A stretch of 64,000 nt of DNA from Chryseosolibacter sp036402075 (GTDB lineage Bacteria; Bacteroidota; Bacteroidia; Cytophagales; Cyclobacteriaceae). The stretch is from positions 1 to 64,000 of the forward strand of contig DASWTP010000187.1 of NCBI GenBank assembly GCA_036402075.1. Direction: 5' to 3'. The notes beneath the pieces are model-generated. The model made no database searches. It saw only the letters and a list, made by a program, of their open reading frames with translations, and had not been told where the DNA came from. The position numbers were made by a program, and so were the translations under genes. Positions 42,090 through 51,700 of this stretch are shown one piece after another (position 1 is the stretch's first letter; each line of letters begins with the position of its first letter).

Positions 42090-44477
42090 CTATTCATTTC
42101 GAAGTGAGTCAACCGGATTGCTGAAGGCGGCTTTCAATGCTTGAAAACTGATGGTGGCCATAGCGATGAGCACAGATGCCACGCCCGCAGCAATAAAAAT
42201 TCCGACACCGAGTTTAATGCTGTATTGAAAATCTTCCAGCCACTTGCTCATCACAACATAAGCGATACCGCTGGCCAGCACAAACGAAACAAGAATCAGC
42301 TGGATAAACTCCGAAGACAGTTTGATCAGGATGTTTCCGTTGCTGGCGCCCAGTACTTTCCGGATGCCGATTTCTTTTTTACGCTGCTCAGCTGTGAAAG
42401 CCGAAAGAGCGAACAGCCCCAGCCCCGCAATTACGATCGCCAGGACCGTAAAATGAGTAAACATCGTGGCAAATGCCTGCTCGTTACGATACAGGTTGGC
42501 GAACTGCTCATCCAGGAACGCGTACTCGAAGGTCCTTCCGGGATTTACTTTCTTCCAGGTTTCTTCGATGTGGGCAATCGTCTCGCTCATGTTTTCCGCT
42601 TTAACTTTAATGGCAACGGCAGGATTGTTTTCACTATAAAGCATAAACATTGGCTCGAGCTTGTGACGGATGGTGGCGAAGTGGAAATCCTTGACGACAC
42701 CCACCACGGTGTACGCTGTCAGGTCTGTGGGGTTCGGTCCAGACTGAAGACTGATCCGCTTGCCTATTGCATCGTCCCACTTCAAAAGCCGAGTCATTTC
42801 TTCATTGATGATCATGGAAGTAGAATCGGCAAAGTCTTTCGAGAAATTCCGGCCAGCAATCATTTCCATGCCCATTGCGGGAATGTAGGTTTCGTCTGCT
42901 GACATAATGCTTGTGATGATGTTCGTTTCACTTGTAGCGCCATCTGGTACGATGTTCGTCCTTCCCAACTGTTGTCCTATGCGAGCGGAGGCTGTCCCGA
43001 CTTCTTTTATGTTCTCGTTTCGTAGAAGTTCGGTCTTGAATGTTTGCGATAACCCAACTGCCGCGCCACTCTGCTGTATCGTGATCACCTGGTCGCGGTC
43101 ATAGCCGAGATCAGCTGTGTAGATATACCGCATCTGCTGGTAAACGATTCCCGTGCCAACCATCAGTGCGATTGAAATGGTAAACTGAAGAACGACCAGG
43201 ACTTTTCTCAACCGGATTCCACTGTTGGAATTTTTAAAGGAACCTTTTAATACCATGATCGGCTTGAAACCGGAAAGGACGAAGGCGGGATAAATTCCGG
43301 CAAGCAATCCTACTAAAAGAACCAAGCCTCCAATCACAAGCAGGCTTTCAGGTTTCAGCAGCAACATGAAATCGGCATACCGTTGATAATTGCTGTTCAG
43401 AATGGGTGTAAGCGCGAACACGAGTCCAATGGCAATGACCGCAGCAATCAGCGTGACAAGAATAGATTCGACAAGATGCTGCCCGATCAATTGATAACGA
43501 ACGGCACCAATTACTTTTCTCATGCCCACCTCCTTGGCGCGGCCTGCGGACTTTGCAGTGACAAGGTTCATGAAGTTTACCGCTGCGAGAAGCAGGATCA
43601 GGATCGCGATGATCGTCAGTACATACACGTTCAATTCATCCGACTTGTTTGCATTGGTTTCGAACAGGATATCTTTTGATTTCAGGTGAACGTCTTCCAG
43701 CTTTTGAACCACGGGCGTAAAGAACTCAAAAGCATTATTCTTTTTACTGATGGCCTGAAGTTTTGTATTCAGATCGCTTTCGCTAACAGGCTTGTCGAGC
43801 TGTAGATAGGTAAAGCAGAAGATTCCCTGCCATGTCTCCAACGACTGGCGAAGGCCGTCTTCATTCTGGCCCGGCACAAGGGTGCGCAGCAGGTCGAATT
43901 GCAAATGAGAATTTTTTGGCTGATCGGCCAGCACTGCGGTAATGTTCAGGTCAGTGTTTTGATTTAACCGGATGGTTTTGCCAACGGCACGTTCATCACC
44001 GAAGATTTTTTTCGCGAGCGATTCCGTGATTGCAATTGAGCCTGGCTGGTCAAGGATCCCCGTGGTGGCACCATCAATGATCTTAAAATCAAAGACTTCA
44101 AATACAGATGGATCAACACGGAATGCAGCCTGGCATTTCAGGGCTTTGTCTTCGTAGCTGAGATCATAGGGCTGTCCGCCTGTGAAGCGAACGCTGTTCA
44201 CTACCTCGGGGAGCTCCGTATTGGCAGTCGGCCCCAGCATCGGCTGTGTTACACCGACAAGCTTACTGCTAACACCTTCTGCACTGTCGATTGTCAGGAT
44301 GCGGACAATATTCTTGAAGTTCCGGTGATACGTATCGTACGAGAGATCTTCTTTCACATATAAGTAAATCATCAGGCTGGCAGCGAGGCCAAACGCGAGC
44401 CCGCAGATCTTGATGAAGGAATATCCTTTCTGCTTGAGAAGATTCCGGAAGCCGATTACAAAGTAATTTTTAAACAT
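42090..44477 (-). CDS. MacB/FtsX-type ABC transporter permease (P6)
   Basis: This is a 795-residue permease with start MFKNYFVIGFRNLLKQKGYSF. Coupling motifs are KEVGMRKVIGA (about 311) and KEIGIRKVLGA (about 696), and the C-terminus is NPVDSLRNE. The family topology is intact. It leads the P6-P5 pair and is preceded by a 222-bp spacer, the longest among adjacent permeases, with its own -24/-12-like motif and a set of iterons. This indicates transcription independent of P8-P7. Confidence 0.93.
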   Translation of the reverse strand: MFKNYFVIGFRNLLKQKGYSFIKICGLAFGLAASLMIYLYVKEDLSYDTYHRNFKNIVRILTIDSAEGVSSKLVGVTQPMLGPTANTELPEVVNSVRFTGGQPYDLSYEDKALKCQAAFRVDPSVFEVFDFKIIDGATTGILDQPGSIAITESLAKKIFGDERAVGKTIRLNQNTDLNITAVLADQPKNSHLQFDLLRTLVPGQNEDGLRQSLETWQGIFCFTYLQLDKPVSESDLNTKLQAISKKNNAFEFFTPVVQKLEDVHLKSKDILFETNANKSDELNVYVLTIIAILILLLAAVNFMNLVTAKSAGRAKEVGMRKVIGAVRYQLIGQHLVESILVTLIAAVIAIGLVFALTPILNSNYQRYADFMLLLKPESLLVIGGLVLLVGLLAGIYPAFVLSGFKPIMVLKGSFKNSNSGIRLRKVLVVLQFTISIALMVGTGIVYQQMRYIYTADLGYDRDQVITIQQSGAAVGLSQTFKTELLRNENIKEVGTASARIGQQLGRTNIVPDGATSETNIITSIMSADETYIPAMGMEMIAGRNFSKDFADSTSMIINEEMTRLLKWDDAIGKRISLQSGPNPTDLTAYTVVGVVKDFHFATIRHKLEPMFMLYSENNPAVAIKVKAENMSETIAHIEETWKKVNPGRTFEYAFLDEQFANLYRNEQAFATMFTHFTVLAIVIAGLGLFALSAFTAEQRKKEIGIRKVLGASNGNILIKLSSEFIQLILVSFVLASGIAYVVMSKWLEDFQYSIKLGVGIFIAAGVASVLIAMATISFQALKAAFSNPVDSLRNE

Positions 44478-44506
44478 AGATTGTTAAAGTTGTCGCTGAC
44501 GCCAAT

Positions 44507-44522
44507 TTCAATTACGGTGCCA
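44507..44522 (-). promoter_or_regulatory. -24/-12-like motif before P6
   Basis: On the minus strand TGGCAC (44517-44522), five bases, then TTGAA (44507-44511), 30 nt before the P6 ATG. TGGCAC-N5-TTG is the sigma-54 consensus geometry, but the -12 dinucleotide is GA rather than GC. Similar motifs stand at 26-27 nt before P2 and P8. Confidence 0.5.
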
Positions 44523-44616
44523 GGATTTGTACTGACAGTAGGATGATGCTTTCGGCACAATAGTTCTGAATCGCTGAACGAATTTGATATAAAATGTCCG
44601 ATGACGGGACTGAAAA

Positions 44617-44646
44617 ACGTTAATCAATGTTAAAATACGTTAATAA
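44617..44646. promoter_or_regulatory. Three 10-bp iterons upstream of P6
   Basis: ACGTTAATCA, ATGTTAAAAT and ACGTTAATAA follow each other at exactly one helical turn. They lie about 95-130 bp upstream of the -24/-12-like motif, the distance expected for an enhancer-binding activator site. Confidence 0.5.
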
Positions 44647-44699
44647 AGCTTTCGTCACTCTGAAGCACAATGGGAATCAACCTGCATATGGTGTCTCGT

Positions 44700-47075
44700 C
44701 TATTCACTTCGCAATGAATCCACGGGGTTGTTCAGCGCGGCCCTGATCGATTGACTACCGATCGTCACAAACGCCACCACTAGCGCAACCACGCCAGCGA
44801 TTGAGAAGATCCACCACTCGATAGCAATTTTATACGCAAATTCCTCCAGCCATTTATTCATACCGTACCACGCAACCGGAACCGCAACCAGAATCGCCAT
44901 CGCCACCAACTTGATGAAGTCTGTGGACAGCAACTTGACGATGTGCGCCACCGAAGCTCCCATCACTTTCCGTATTCCGATCTCCTTCGTGCGTTGTTGT
45001 GCGGCAATAGCCGACAGCGCGAAAATTCCGGAACATGAAATGATAATCGCTACCACTGCAAAGAACGTAATCAGAATGAGGGTGCGCTCAACGCTCGCAT
45101 ACTGCTTGTCAAATTCTTCATCCACAAAGAAGTAGCGGAAGTTGCTGAACGAGTCGAGCCCTTTCCATTCGTTGGCAAGAAAATCGATTACACCTTGCGC
45201 CTGCGCGGGACGTAGTTTCACGCTTAGGTAGTTCGCATGGTCTATCCATTTCGGGTGCAGGAAGTGGTGAATGAGTGGCTGGACATTACCTTCGAGCGAT
45301 CGGTAATGAAAGTCATCGAACACGCCAATCACCGTGAACATGTCATTTGTTCCGTTACCTCGCAGGGTCTTACCGACAGCACTGTGCCAACCAAAGGCTG
45401 TGGCTGCAGCACGATTAATCATGACATAGTGCACGCTATCGGCAAGCGAGGGATAGAAATCACTTCCTTCGATTACCTTCACCCCGTACAAATTGAGGTA
45501 ATTATGATCTACAGTTGCCTGCCGCAGCGATACAGGTTCCGGATGGTCTTCTGAGAAAAATCCATTGTAATTTTCATAGTACCTGCCGGGCACAGCCTGC
45601 GAAAGTGAGATAGCCGATACCTCTGACCGGCCCTCCAACGCATGGAAGACGCCTCTGAGTTTAGTGCGCGCTGCTTTTTCGTCAACGTAACCGGTCCCCA
45701 GGTTGGCGACCAGTACGTGCTCCTTTGTGAAACGGACATCGGCAGATTTCATAAAATGGATCTGGCGCGAAGCCACGATCACACCGATGATCATTGCAAT
45801 AGATACGGAAAATTGCGCGACAACCAGAACATTCCGAACGGTAACCTTATTGTTATAGTTTGGAATTTTGCCTTTCACCGCGTTTACGGTGCTGAAGGAA
45901 GAAAGGTATCCTGCGGGATAAGCACCTGCTGCAAATCCAATGAAAAGAATCATTAGCACTGACACTATGCCCAGATCGATTGCATTGGCAGTTGATAATA
46001 CAAGTGACATGTCGAGAACAGTGTTCACCATTGGCAGGCAAAGTTGAAGCACACCAAGGCTGATGACACAGGAGACAAGTGTGAGGAGTGCTGCCTCGAG
46101 GAAGAACTGCATAATGATCGATTTTTTTGCCGATCCCATCACTTTGCGCAAACCCGTTTCCTTCAACCGCTTCAAAGACGATGCGATCGACAAATTCATA
46201 AAATTGATAACTGCCACGAGCAGAATGAGGAGTCCAATGGTTGCCAACCCGTAAATGAACGTTTCATTTCCGGATTCGGACTGACGGAGGTCGGCCAGTG
46301 GGAAGAGCTTGACAACGCGGTCTTTCGCTGCGGGATCGTAATGCTTTTTCACGAAGTTGGGAAGCTTCGCGCGAAGGGCAGCCATATCTGTACCTGGCCT
46401 GACTTTTACGATCGCGTGTGCAATCGTGTTGTACCAGTTGCCCATTTGCATAAAATCTTTGTCTGCCTCTTTTTCAGTGATTGAGATCAGCACGTCTGGT
46501 ACGATGCTGGAGTTCGCAGGAATTGCTCCCAGCACTCCGCTCACAGAATATTCTTTACCCGTCTCCAGCCGGATTACCTTTCCGACCACATCGGTTGAAT
46601 TAAAAAGCTTGATCGCAACAGGAGTGGAGATGACGATCTGATCTTTCCCATAGAGGCAGGTTTGTTTGTCACCTGCAACCAAGGGAAATGTGAGCGTCTG
46701 CAGGAACGTGCTGTCGACATAAAGAACACTTTCGATGAATTTCTTGTCACCATCAATCAAAACGTGTTGCTCCCAGTCAAAGAATCGTGTGCCGGTCTCA
46801 ATTTCCGCGAACTCTTCTGTCATGGTCGGCAACAGGGGAAGCACTGTCTGGTAATAGGCTGCTTCGTCATCACTGCCTTCTTTTTCGCCTTCACCCACAA
46901 TGTAGATCCGGTCAAGGTCTGCATGAAATTCGTCATAGGTCAATTCGTTCTTCACGTAGAGGTAAATCACCATGCTGGATGCAATGCTGACGGCCAGACC
47001 GATCACATTGATCGTTGTAAAGAGTTGGTTTTTGAGCAAAAACCGGAAGGCTGTTAGTAAATAATTACGGAACAT
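44700..47075 (-). CDS. MacB/FtsX-type ABC transporter permease (P7)
   Basis: This is a 791-residue permease. The ATG at 47075 (MFRNYLLTAFRFLLKNQLF) fits the paralogues, and a longer frame to 47141 would overlap P8. Coupling motifs are KETGLRKVMGS (about 302) and KEIGIRKVMGA (about 693), and the C-terminus is NPVDSLRSE. The first motif ends in Ser where the others have Ala. It is the second gene of the P8-P7 pair, 10 bp after the P8 stop. Confidence 0.93.
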   Translation of the reverse strand: MFRNYLLTAFRFLLKNQLFTTINVIGLAVSIASSMVIYLYVKNELTYDEFHADLDRIYIVGEGEKEGSDDEAAYYQTVLPLLPTMTEEFAEIETGTRFFDWEQHVLIDGDKKFIESVLYVDSTFLQTLTFPLVAGDKQTCLYGKDQIVISTPVAIKLFNSTDVVGKVIRLETGKEYSVSGVLGAIPANSSIVPDVLISITEKEADKDFMQMGNWYNTIAHAIVKVRPGTDMAALRAKLPNFVKKHYDPAAKDRVVKLFPLADLRQSESGNETFIYGLATIGLLILLVAVINFMNLSIASSLKRLKETGLRKVMGSAKKSIIMQFFLEAALLTLVSCVISLGVLQLCLPMVNTVLDMSLVLSTANAIDLGIVSVLMILFIGFAAGAYPAGYLSSFSTVNAVKGKIPNYNNKVTVRNVLVVAQFSVSIAMIIGVIVASRQIHFMKSADVRFTKEHVLVANLGTGYVDEKAARTKLRGVFHALEGRSEVSAISLSQAVPGRYYENYNGFFSEDHPEPVSLRQATVDHNYLNLYGVKVIEGSDFYPSLADSVHYVMINRAAATAFGWHSAVGKTLRGNGTNDMFTVIGVFDDFHYRSLEGNVQPLIHHFLHPKWIDHANYLSVKLRPAQAQGVIDFLANEWKGLDSFSNFRYFFVDEEFDKQYASVERTLILITFFAVVAIIISCSGIFALSAIAAQQRTKEIGIRKVMGASVAHIVKLLSTDFIKLVAMAILVAVPVAWYGMNKWLEEFAYKIAIEWWIFSIAGVVALVVAFVTIGSQSIRAALNNPVDSLRSE

Positions 47076-47085
47076 AGTCAGAAAT

Positions 47086-49515
47086 CTATTCGTTGCGTAG
47101 GGCGTTAACAGGATTTTTTGAGGCTGCGTTAATGGATTCAAAGCTCACGGTTACCACAGCAATCACTAATGCACCCGCTCCAGCGATCGTAAAGATGGAC
47201 ATTGTCACGGGAGCCTTGTAGGCAAAATTCTCAAGCCAGCTTGTAATGGAATAATATGAGAGCGGGATCGCGATGATGAACGCAATGACAACCAGCTTCA
47301 CAAATTCCCCCGACATCATGGCAACAATTTGGGAAACGGATGCGCCCATCACCTTGCGAACACCGATCTCCTTAAATCGTCTTTCCGCCATGAAGGTTGA
47401 AAGTCCATACAATCCAAGGCAGGAAATAATCATTGCGATCACGGTGAAGCTGGTAATGACGCTGGCCACACGTTTGTCTTCCTCGTATTGCTTTTTGATG
47501 TTCTCATCCAGGAATGTGTACTCGAAGGGCGTCTCCGGGTTCAGCCTGTTCCAGATAGATTCAATGGAACTGAGTGTTTCGGAGGTGTTTTCGTTTTCGA
47601 TATCCGCAATCATGTAATCGTGATCGGTGATGTCAGATTTCAGAAAATACAAGATCGGGAAAATTTCTTCCTTTACGGATACGTGATGGTAGTCTTCCAT
47701 GACCCCGATGACTTCATATTCATTCCGCTCTCCGTTGCGGTCGGAGTAAATCGTTAAGCCAGCGAGTTCATGAGGCTCGAATCCTAAGCGCTTCGCTGCC
47801 GTGGTGTTCAGAATAACTTTGTTTTGTGTGTCTGCTTCACGATTTTCGGTAAAGCCCCGGCCCGCCACAATCTTCAGCTTCATTACGTCCATAAAGTTTG
47901 GCTCGACTGACATGTTCTTGATCATAACACCTTTTTCCATGGACGATCCTTCCGGAAACAACGTGAAATCATGCCAAATGTGAGAGCCTGGGATGTAATT
48001 GGTGCCCGTGATGCTTTTTACCGCACTGATCTTCAAGAGTTCATTTCGCACGCCCTCGAAGCTCTTTCGCGCAGCATCTGAGCGCAATGGCAGGATCAGT
48101 TTGTTTCCGCTTTCGAAGCCGAGGTCTTTATCCTGCATGAACGACAATTGCCGTGTGATCATGACCATGCCACACACGAGTGTGATTGCTACAACAAACT
48201 GAAAAACAACGAGACTCTTTCGCAGCAGGCTTCCGGATTGATTCACGTTCATCTTCCCTTTCAGCACTTTGGCGGGTTGAAACGAGGATAAGTAAAATGC
48301 AGGATAACTGCCCGCCAGCAGACCCGTGACGATTGCTATAGCAAAGAGCGCACACAGAAAGAAATAGATGTTGTCTGAATCGAAGCTGATCGTTTTGAGC
48401 GTAACCTCATTGAACATAGGCAGGAGTAACTGCACTATACCCAGGCTTACCAGAATAGCAAGGGTTACAATCACCATTGCTTCGCCAAGGAATTGCGCTA
48501 CGAGTGAAGACTTATAGGCCCCCAGTGTTTTCCGGAGCCCGACTTCATTGGCGCGTTTTGTCGCTTTGGCCGTGGATAAGTTCATGAAGTTGATACAGGC
48601 GATGAGCAGAATGAAGACGGCAATAGATGCGATCACGTATAGGTACATGATCCTCGGCCCACTGTCACCGTATTCGGCATGAAGGTAAAGATCGTTGACC
48701 GGAAACAGGCCCAATTGTTTTTTCATGCCCAACGCTTTCAGGTCTTCTGATCCATACTTCAGGAAAACTTTGTTCATCTTCGGAATGAACTCATCAGCCG
48801 AGGTTCCCGGCCTGAGTTTGATATAGGACAACAAGAAGTTTTGTCCGGCCCATTGATCGATCACCGCGGGGCTTCGCAGGTATTCAGCCCAGCCATTACT
48901 TGTCATCGAAACGAAAAAGTTCGCTCCAATCTCTGTGTTCGGCTGTTTCTCGGAAAGCACCGCTGTTACTTTGAAGTCTGCAGACGGCCCGCTTTGATTT
49001 ACGTTGATGACTTTATTTAATGCCGATTCATCACCGAAAAGCTTTTTAGCAAGACGTTCGGTGATCACGATGCTATTCGCTTCCACAAGGCACGTCTTTG
49101 GATCGCCTTCTTTGAAATGATAGGTGAAGATGTCGAACAGGGTAGAGTCGGCAATGTAACCATGGCTTTCATAAAATTGCTTGTCCTCGTATTTGATCAG
49201 GTTTTGCGAAACGCCTGGCGGGTTAACGAGCCTCGTTACTTTTTCAATTTCTGGCAGCTCGTCTTTGATGCCCCATACGATTGGAGCCGAGGTTGTGTGC
49301 ATGGTGTGCTGGGCATTTTCTCCCATCAGGGAAACCACGCGATAGATCCGGTCCACATCCTTATGATGCTTGTCGACACTCGCCTCGTCCTGGATATACA
49401 AGGCGAGGAGCAGGCAACATGCAATCCCGACCGAAAGGCCAGCGATGTTTATAAAAGAGTATGCTTTGTTTCGTAGAATGCTTCGCAGCGCGATAGTGAG
49501 GTAATTTCGGATCAT
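47086..49515 (-). CDS. MacB/FtsX-type ABC transporter permease (P8)
   Basis: This is an 809-residue permease with start MIRNYLTIALRSILRNKAYSF. Coupling motifs are NEVGLRKTLGA (about 318) and KEIGVRKVMGA (about 712), and the C-terminus is NPVNALRNE. With P4 it shares GIACCLLLALYIQDE near the N-terminus and the NEVG motif. It leads the whole 39.6-49.5 kb permease block, and its upstream region closely resembles that of P2 although the two genes are over 20 kb apart. Confidence 0.93.
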   Translation of the reverse strand: MIRNYLTIALRSILRNKAYSFINIAGLSVGIACCLLLALYIQDEASVDKHHKDVDRIYRVVSLMGENAQHTMHTTSAPIVWGIKDELPEIEKVTRLVNPPGVSQNLIKYEDKQFYESHGYIADSTLFDIFTYHFKEGDPKTCLVEANSIVITERLAKKLFGDESALNKVINVNQSGPSADFKVTAVLSEKQPNTEIGANFFVSMTSNGWAEYLRSPAVIDQWAGQNFLLSYIKLRPGTSADEFIPKMNKVFLKYGSEDLKALGMKKQLGLFPVNDLYLHAEYGDSGPRIMYLYVIASIAVFILLIACINFMNLSTAKATKRANEVGLRKTLGAYKSSLVAQFLGEAMVIVTLAILVSLGIVQLLLPMFNEVTLKTISFDSDNIYFFLCALFAIAIVTGLLAGSYPAFYLSSFQPAKVLKGKMNVNQSGSLLRKSLVVFQFVVAITLVCGMVMITRQLSFMQDKDLGFESGNKLILPLRSDAARKSFEGVRNELLKISAVKSITGTNYIPGSHIWHDFTLFPEGSSMEKGVMIKNMSVEPNFMDVMKLKIVAGRGFTENREADTQNKVILNTTAAKRLGFEPHELAGLTIYSDRNGERNEYEVIGVMEDYHHVSVKEEIFPILYFLKSDITDHDYMIADIENENTSETLSSIESIWNRLNPETPFEYTFLDENIKKQYEEDKRVASVITSFTVIAMIISCLGLYGLSTFMAERRFKEIGVRKVMGASVSQIVAMMSGEFVKLVVIAFIIAIPLSYYSITSWLENFAYKAPVTMSIFTIAGAGALVIAVVTVSFESINAASKNPVNALRNE

Positions 49516-49541
49516 ATCGTGGTCATTAACGCCCCGACAAT

Positions 49542-49592
49542 TCCAACATTAGTGCCACGAAAAAAAGCCGAAATTCCGACAGAAACGAGGTT
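49542..49592 (-). promoter_or_regulatory. Shared upstream region of P8 (-24/-12-like motif plus AACCTCGTTT box)
   Basis: On the minus strand TGGCAC (49552-49557), five bases, then TTGGA (49542-49546), 27 nt before the ATG. AACCTCGTTT (49583-49592) lies 68 nt before the ATG. A TCGGC plus T7 segment lies between them, as before P2. The alternative reading of the proximal motif is a degenerate -7 box (TAATGTTG). Confidence 0.5.
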
Positions 49593-49655
49593 TTGATCAA
49601 TATCTAACGGCCAGTTGTGGACAGGGGTGTCCGATAGCGGATAAAAATGAGTTTG

Positions 49656-49735
49656 GATTTAAGATTTGAGACTTAAGATTTAAGGCATCAGTCGCAGCCC
49701 CTTAAAATCTTAAATCTTAAATCTAAAATCTCGAA
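49656..49735. repeat. Two opposed 7-nt repeat tracts forming a long hairpin
   Basis: GATTTAA, GATTTGA, GACTTAA, GATTTAA run from 49656 to 49683. After about 17 nt, CTTAAAA, TCTTAAA, TCTTAAA, TCTAAAA, TCTCGAA run from 49701 to 49735. The second tract is the inverse complement of the first with few mismatches, giving a stem of about 28 bp. It lies directly after the kup stop in the 225-bp spacer before P8. A GGACA-GGGG-TGTCC hairpin near 49620-49633 is also present there. Confidence 0.75.
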
Positions 49736-49740
49736 TTGAA

Positions 49741-51699
49741 CTACTCTCGCTCACGCTTAATCTTAACCTTCGCCTGTGGTCCCACCTGGATTGGAACTTT
49801 TTCAATTTCGAGGTTGGCCGCCTCGATACCGTAGAGCTCTTCAGTGGATAAACTATTGGCTTTGAGAATGCGATACCCCTGAATGATGAAGCGCTCAAAA
49901 TTGGAGATCTCACTGTCTGATGATGCCCATGAGTGAAGAATGATGAATTTGAAATCAGCCATCATGCTGTATTTGTGTAACGCAGGATACGGACTTGTGA
50001 GATCGATCTCGCCCGCATCGGCCATCTCGTGAATAATTTTGTTGAAGATGAGGTTTACACGGTGGTCTGTCTTAAACCCTAACTTGATTCTGACGAAGAA
50101 ACATTTTTTGGGTACGATGGTGTCGACCACATATTTGCTTGTAAAGGGGCTATCCACGGTATCTACGTGAACAAACCAATACACATCTGCGCGTTTTGGT
50201 CTCTTCTTAAAAATAGAATAGATAATATTTGAATCGATGTAGCGCTTGCTGTCAGCCATGGCCAGGTACACCAGGTTTGACGCTTCTTTCGGCACCGTGG
50301 TATCGGCTTGAAGATCCTGGATCATACCAACGTAATGCTTCAAGTCGACAAACTCTGTATGGCGTTCGCGCAATCGTCTCGCGCGAAGCAAAATGTACAT
50401 CATCAGGAAGAACAATGCGGCAATCGTAAAGCTGAACCAGCCACCATGCGCAAACTTGTTCAAATTGGAAACCAGGAACGAGAGTTCGATCGAAAAGAAT
50501 AAGATGCCAAGGCCAATGGATCGCCAGGTCGACTTCCGTGTGACAGAGAAATAGTACACCAGGAGGGAAGTTGTCATCAGCATATCGAATGTAATGGCCA
50601 GACCATAAGCACCCGCCATCTGCTCAGACTCCTTAAAGACGAGCACCACGATGATACATCCCAACAGCAAGATCCAGTTGATCGCAGGAATGTAAATCTG
50701 TCCCTTCACCTGGCTCGGATAACGCACCCGTGTTGCCGGCCACAGTTTGAGTTTCATGGCTTCGTTCACAAGCGTGAACGTTCCCGAGATCAACGCCTGG
50801 CTCGCAATGATGGTGGCGAACGTTGCAATGATGACACCGAAGATCAACAGGTATTCCGGAATTATTTCAAAGAACGGAACCTTATCGCCCAGGTATTGGC
50901 CTTCATGCTCAAGCAGCCACGCGCCCTGTCCAAAGTAGCTGAGCAACAACGCAATTTTTACAAAGGTCCAGCTGACGCGGATGTTTGATTTTCCGATGTG
51001 TCCCAGGTCGGAGTACATGGCCTCGGCTCCTGTGGTACAGAGAAATACAGCGCCAAGAATCCAGAAACCGCCAGGATATTTCGCGAGCAGTTCAGCAGCA
51101 TACATTGGATTGAGCGCTTTTAAGATCTCAGGTTTATGGATGAGGTGCGAGAATCCGATAATAGCAATGAACGAAAACCAGATTAACATGATGGGACCAA
51201 AAGCCCGGCCCACTACACCACTCCCGAACTGCTGGAAGATGAACAGCAGAACAAGGATGACGATCACAATAGTGATGATGGTTTGTGTTGAGATAGTGGG
51301 GTCTAGCGTGCGTAAACCTTCGATAGCAGACGTAACGGAGATAGCTGGTGTAATAAATCCATCCGAGATCAGGGTGGCACATCCGATGATGGCCGGAAAA
51401 ATCACCCAGCCTGCTTTGTAGCGTCTCACCAACGCATACAACGCAAATATTCCACCTTCACCTTTGTTGTCTGCGCTGAGCGCAAGGTAAACGTACTTAA
51501 CCGTAGTGATAAGCGTGAGCGTCCAGAATACGCATGACAAACCTCCGAGGATCAGGTCTTCGGTGATTTTATGATCGTCAACAATAAACCCAAACGTATA
51601 GATCGGGGAGGTACCGATGTCACCGAAGATGATACCGAGAGAGATCAGGACCCCGGCAGTAGTGAGAGGTGTTGCGTGTTTGTTATGAGAATCCGCCAT
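49741..51699 (-). CDS. kup: Kup/HAK/KT-family potassium uptake transporter
   Basis: This is a 652-residue membrane protein importing K+ with H+. The N-terminal signature SLGIIFGDIGTSPIYTFGF is diagnostic. About twelve transmembrane helices fill residues 20-460, including GEGGIFALYALVRR and FLCTTGAEAMYSDLGHIG. A cytoplasmic C-terminal domain of about 190 residues follows. I chose the ATG at 51699 (MADSHNKHATPL) over one at 51729, because the latter would lie inside the ndh gene. The gap to ndh is one base, so the two are cotranscribed. Confidence 0.95.
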   Translation of the reverse strand: MADSHNKHATPLTTAGVLISLGIIFGDIGTSPIYTFGFIVDDHKITEDLILGGLSCVFWTLTLITTVKYVYLALSADNKGEGGIFALYALVRRYKAGWVIFPAIIGCATLISDGFITPAISVTSAIEGLRTLDPTISTQTIITIVIVILVLLFIFQQFGSGVVGRAFGPIMLIWFSFIAIIGFSHLIHKPEILKALNPMYAAELLAKYPGGFWILGAVFLCTTGAEAMYSDLGHIGKSNIRVSWTFVKIALLLSYFGQGAWLLEHEGQYLGDKVPFFEIIPEYLLIFGVIIATFATIIASQALISGTFTLVNEAMKLKLWPATRVRYPSQVKGQIYIPAINWILLLGCIIVVLVFKESEQMAGAYGLAITFDMLMTTSLLVYYFSVTRKSTWRSIGLGILFFSIELSFLVSNLNKFAHGGWFSFTIAALFFLMMYILLRARRLRERHTEFVDLKHYVGMIQDLQADTTVPKEASNLVYLAMADSKRYIDSNIIYSIFKKRPKRADVYWFVHVDTVDSPFTSKYVVDTIVPKKCFFVRIKLGFKTDHRVNLIFNKIIHEMADAGEIDLTSPYPALHKYSMMADFKFIILHSWASSDSEISNFERFIIQGYRILKANSLSTEELYGIEAANLEIEKVPIQVGPQAKVKIKRERE

Positions 51700-51700
51700 T

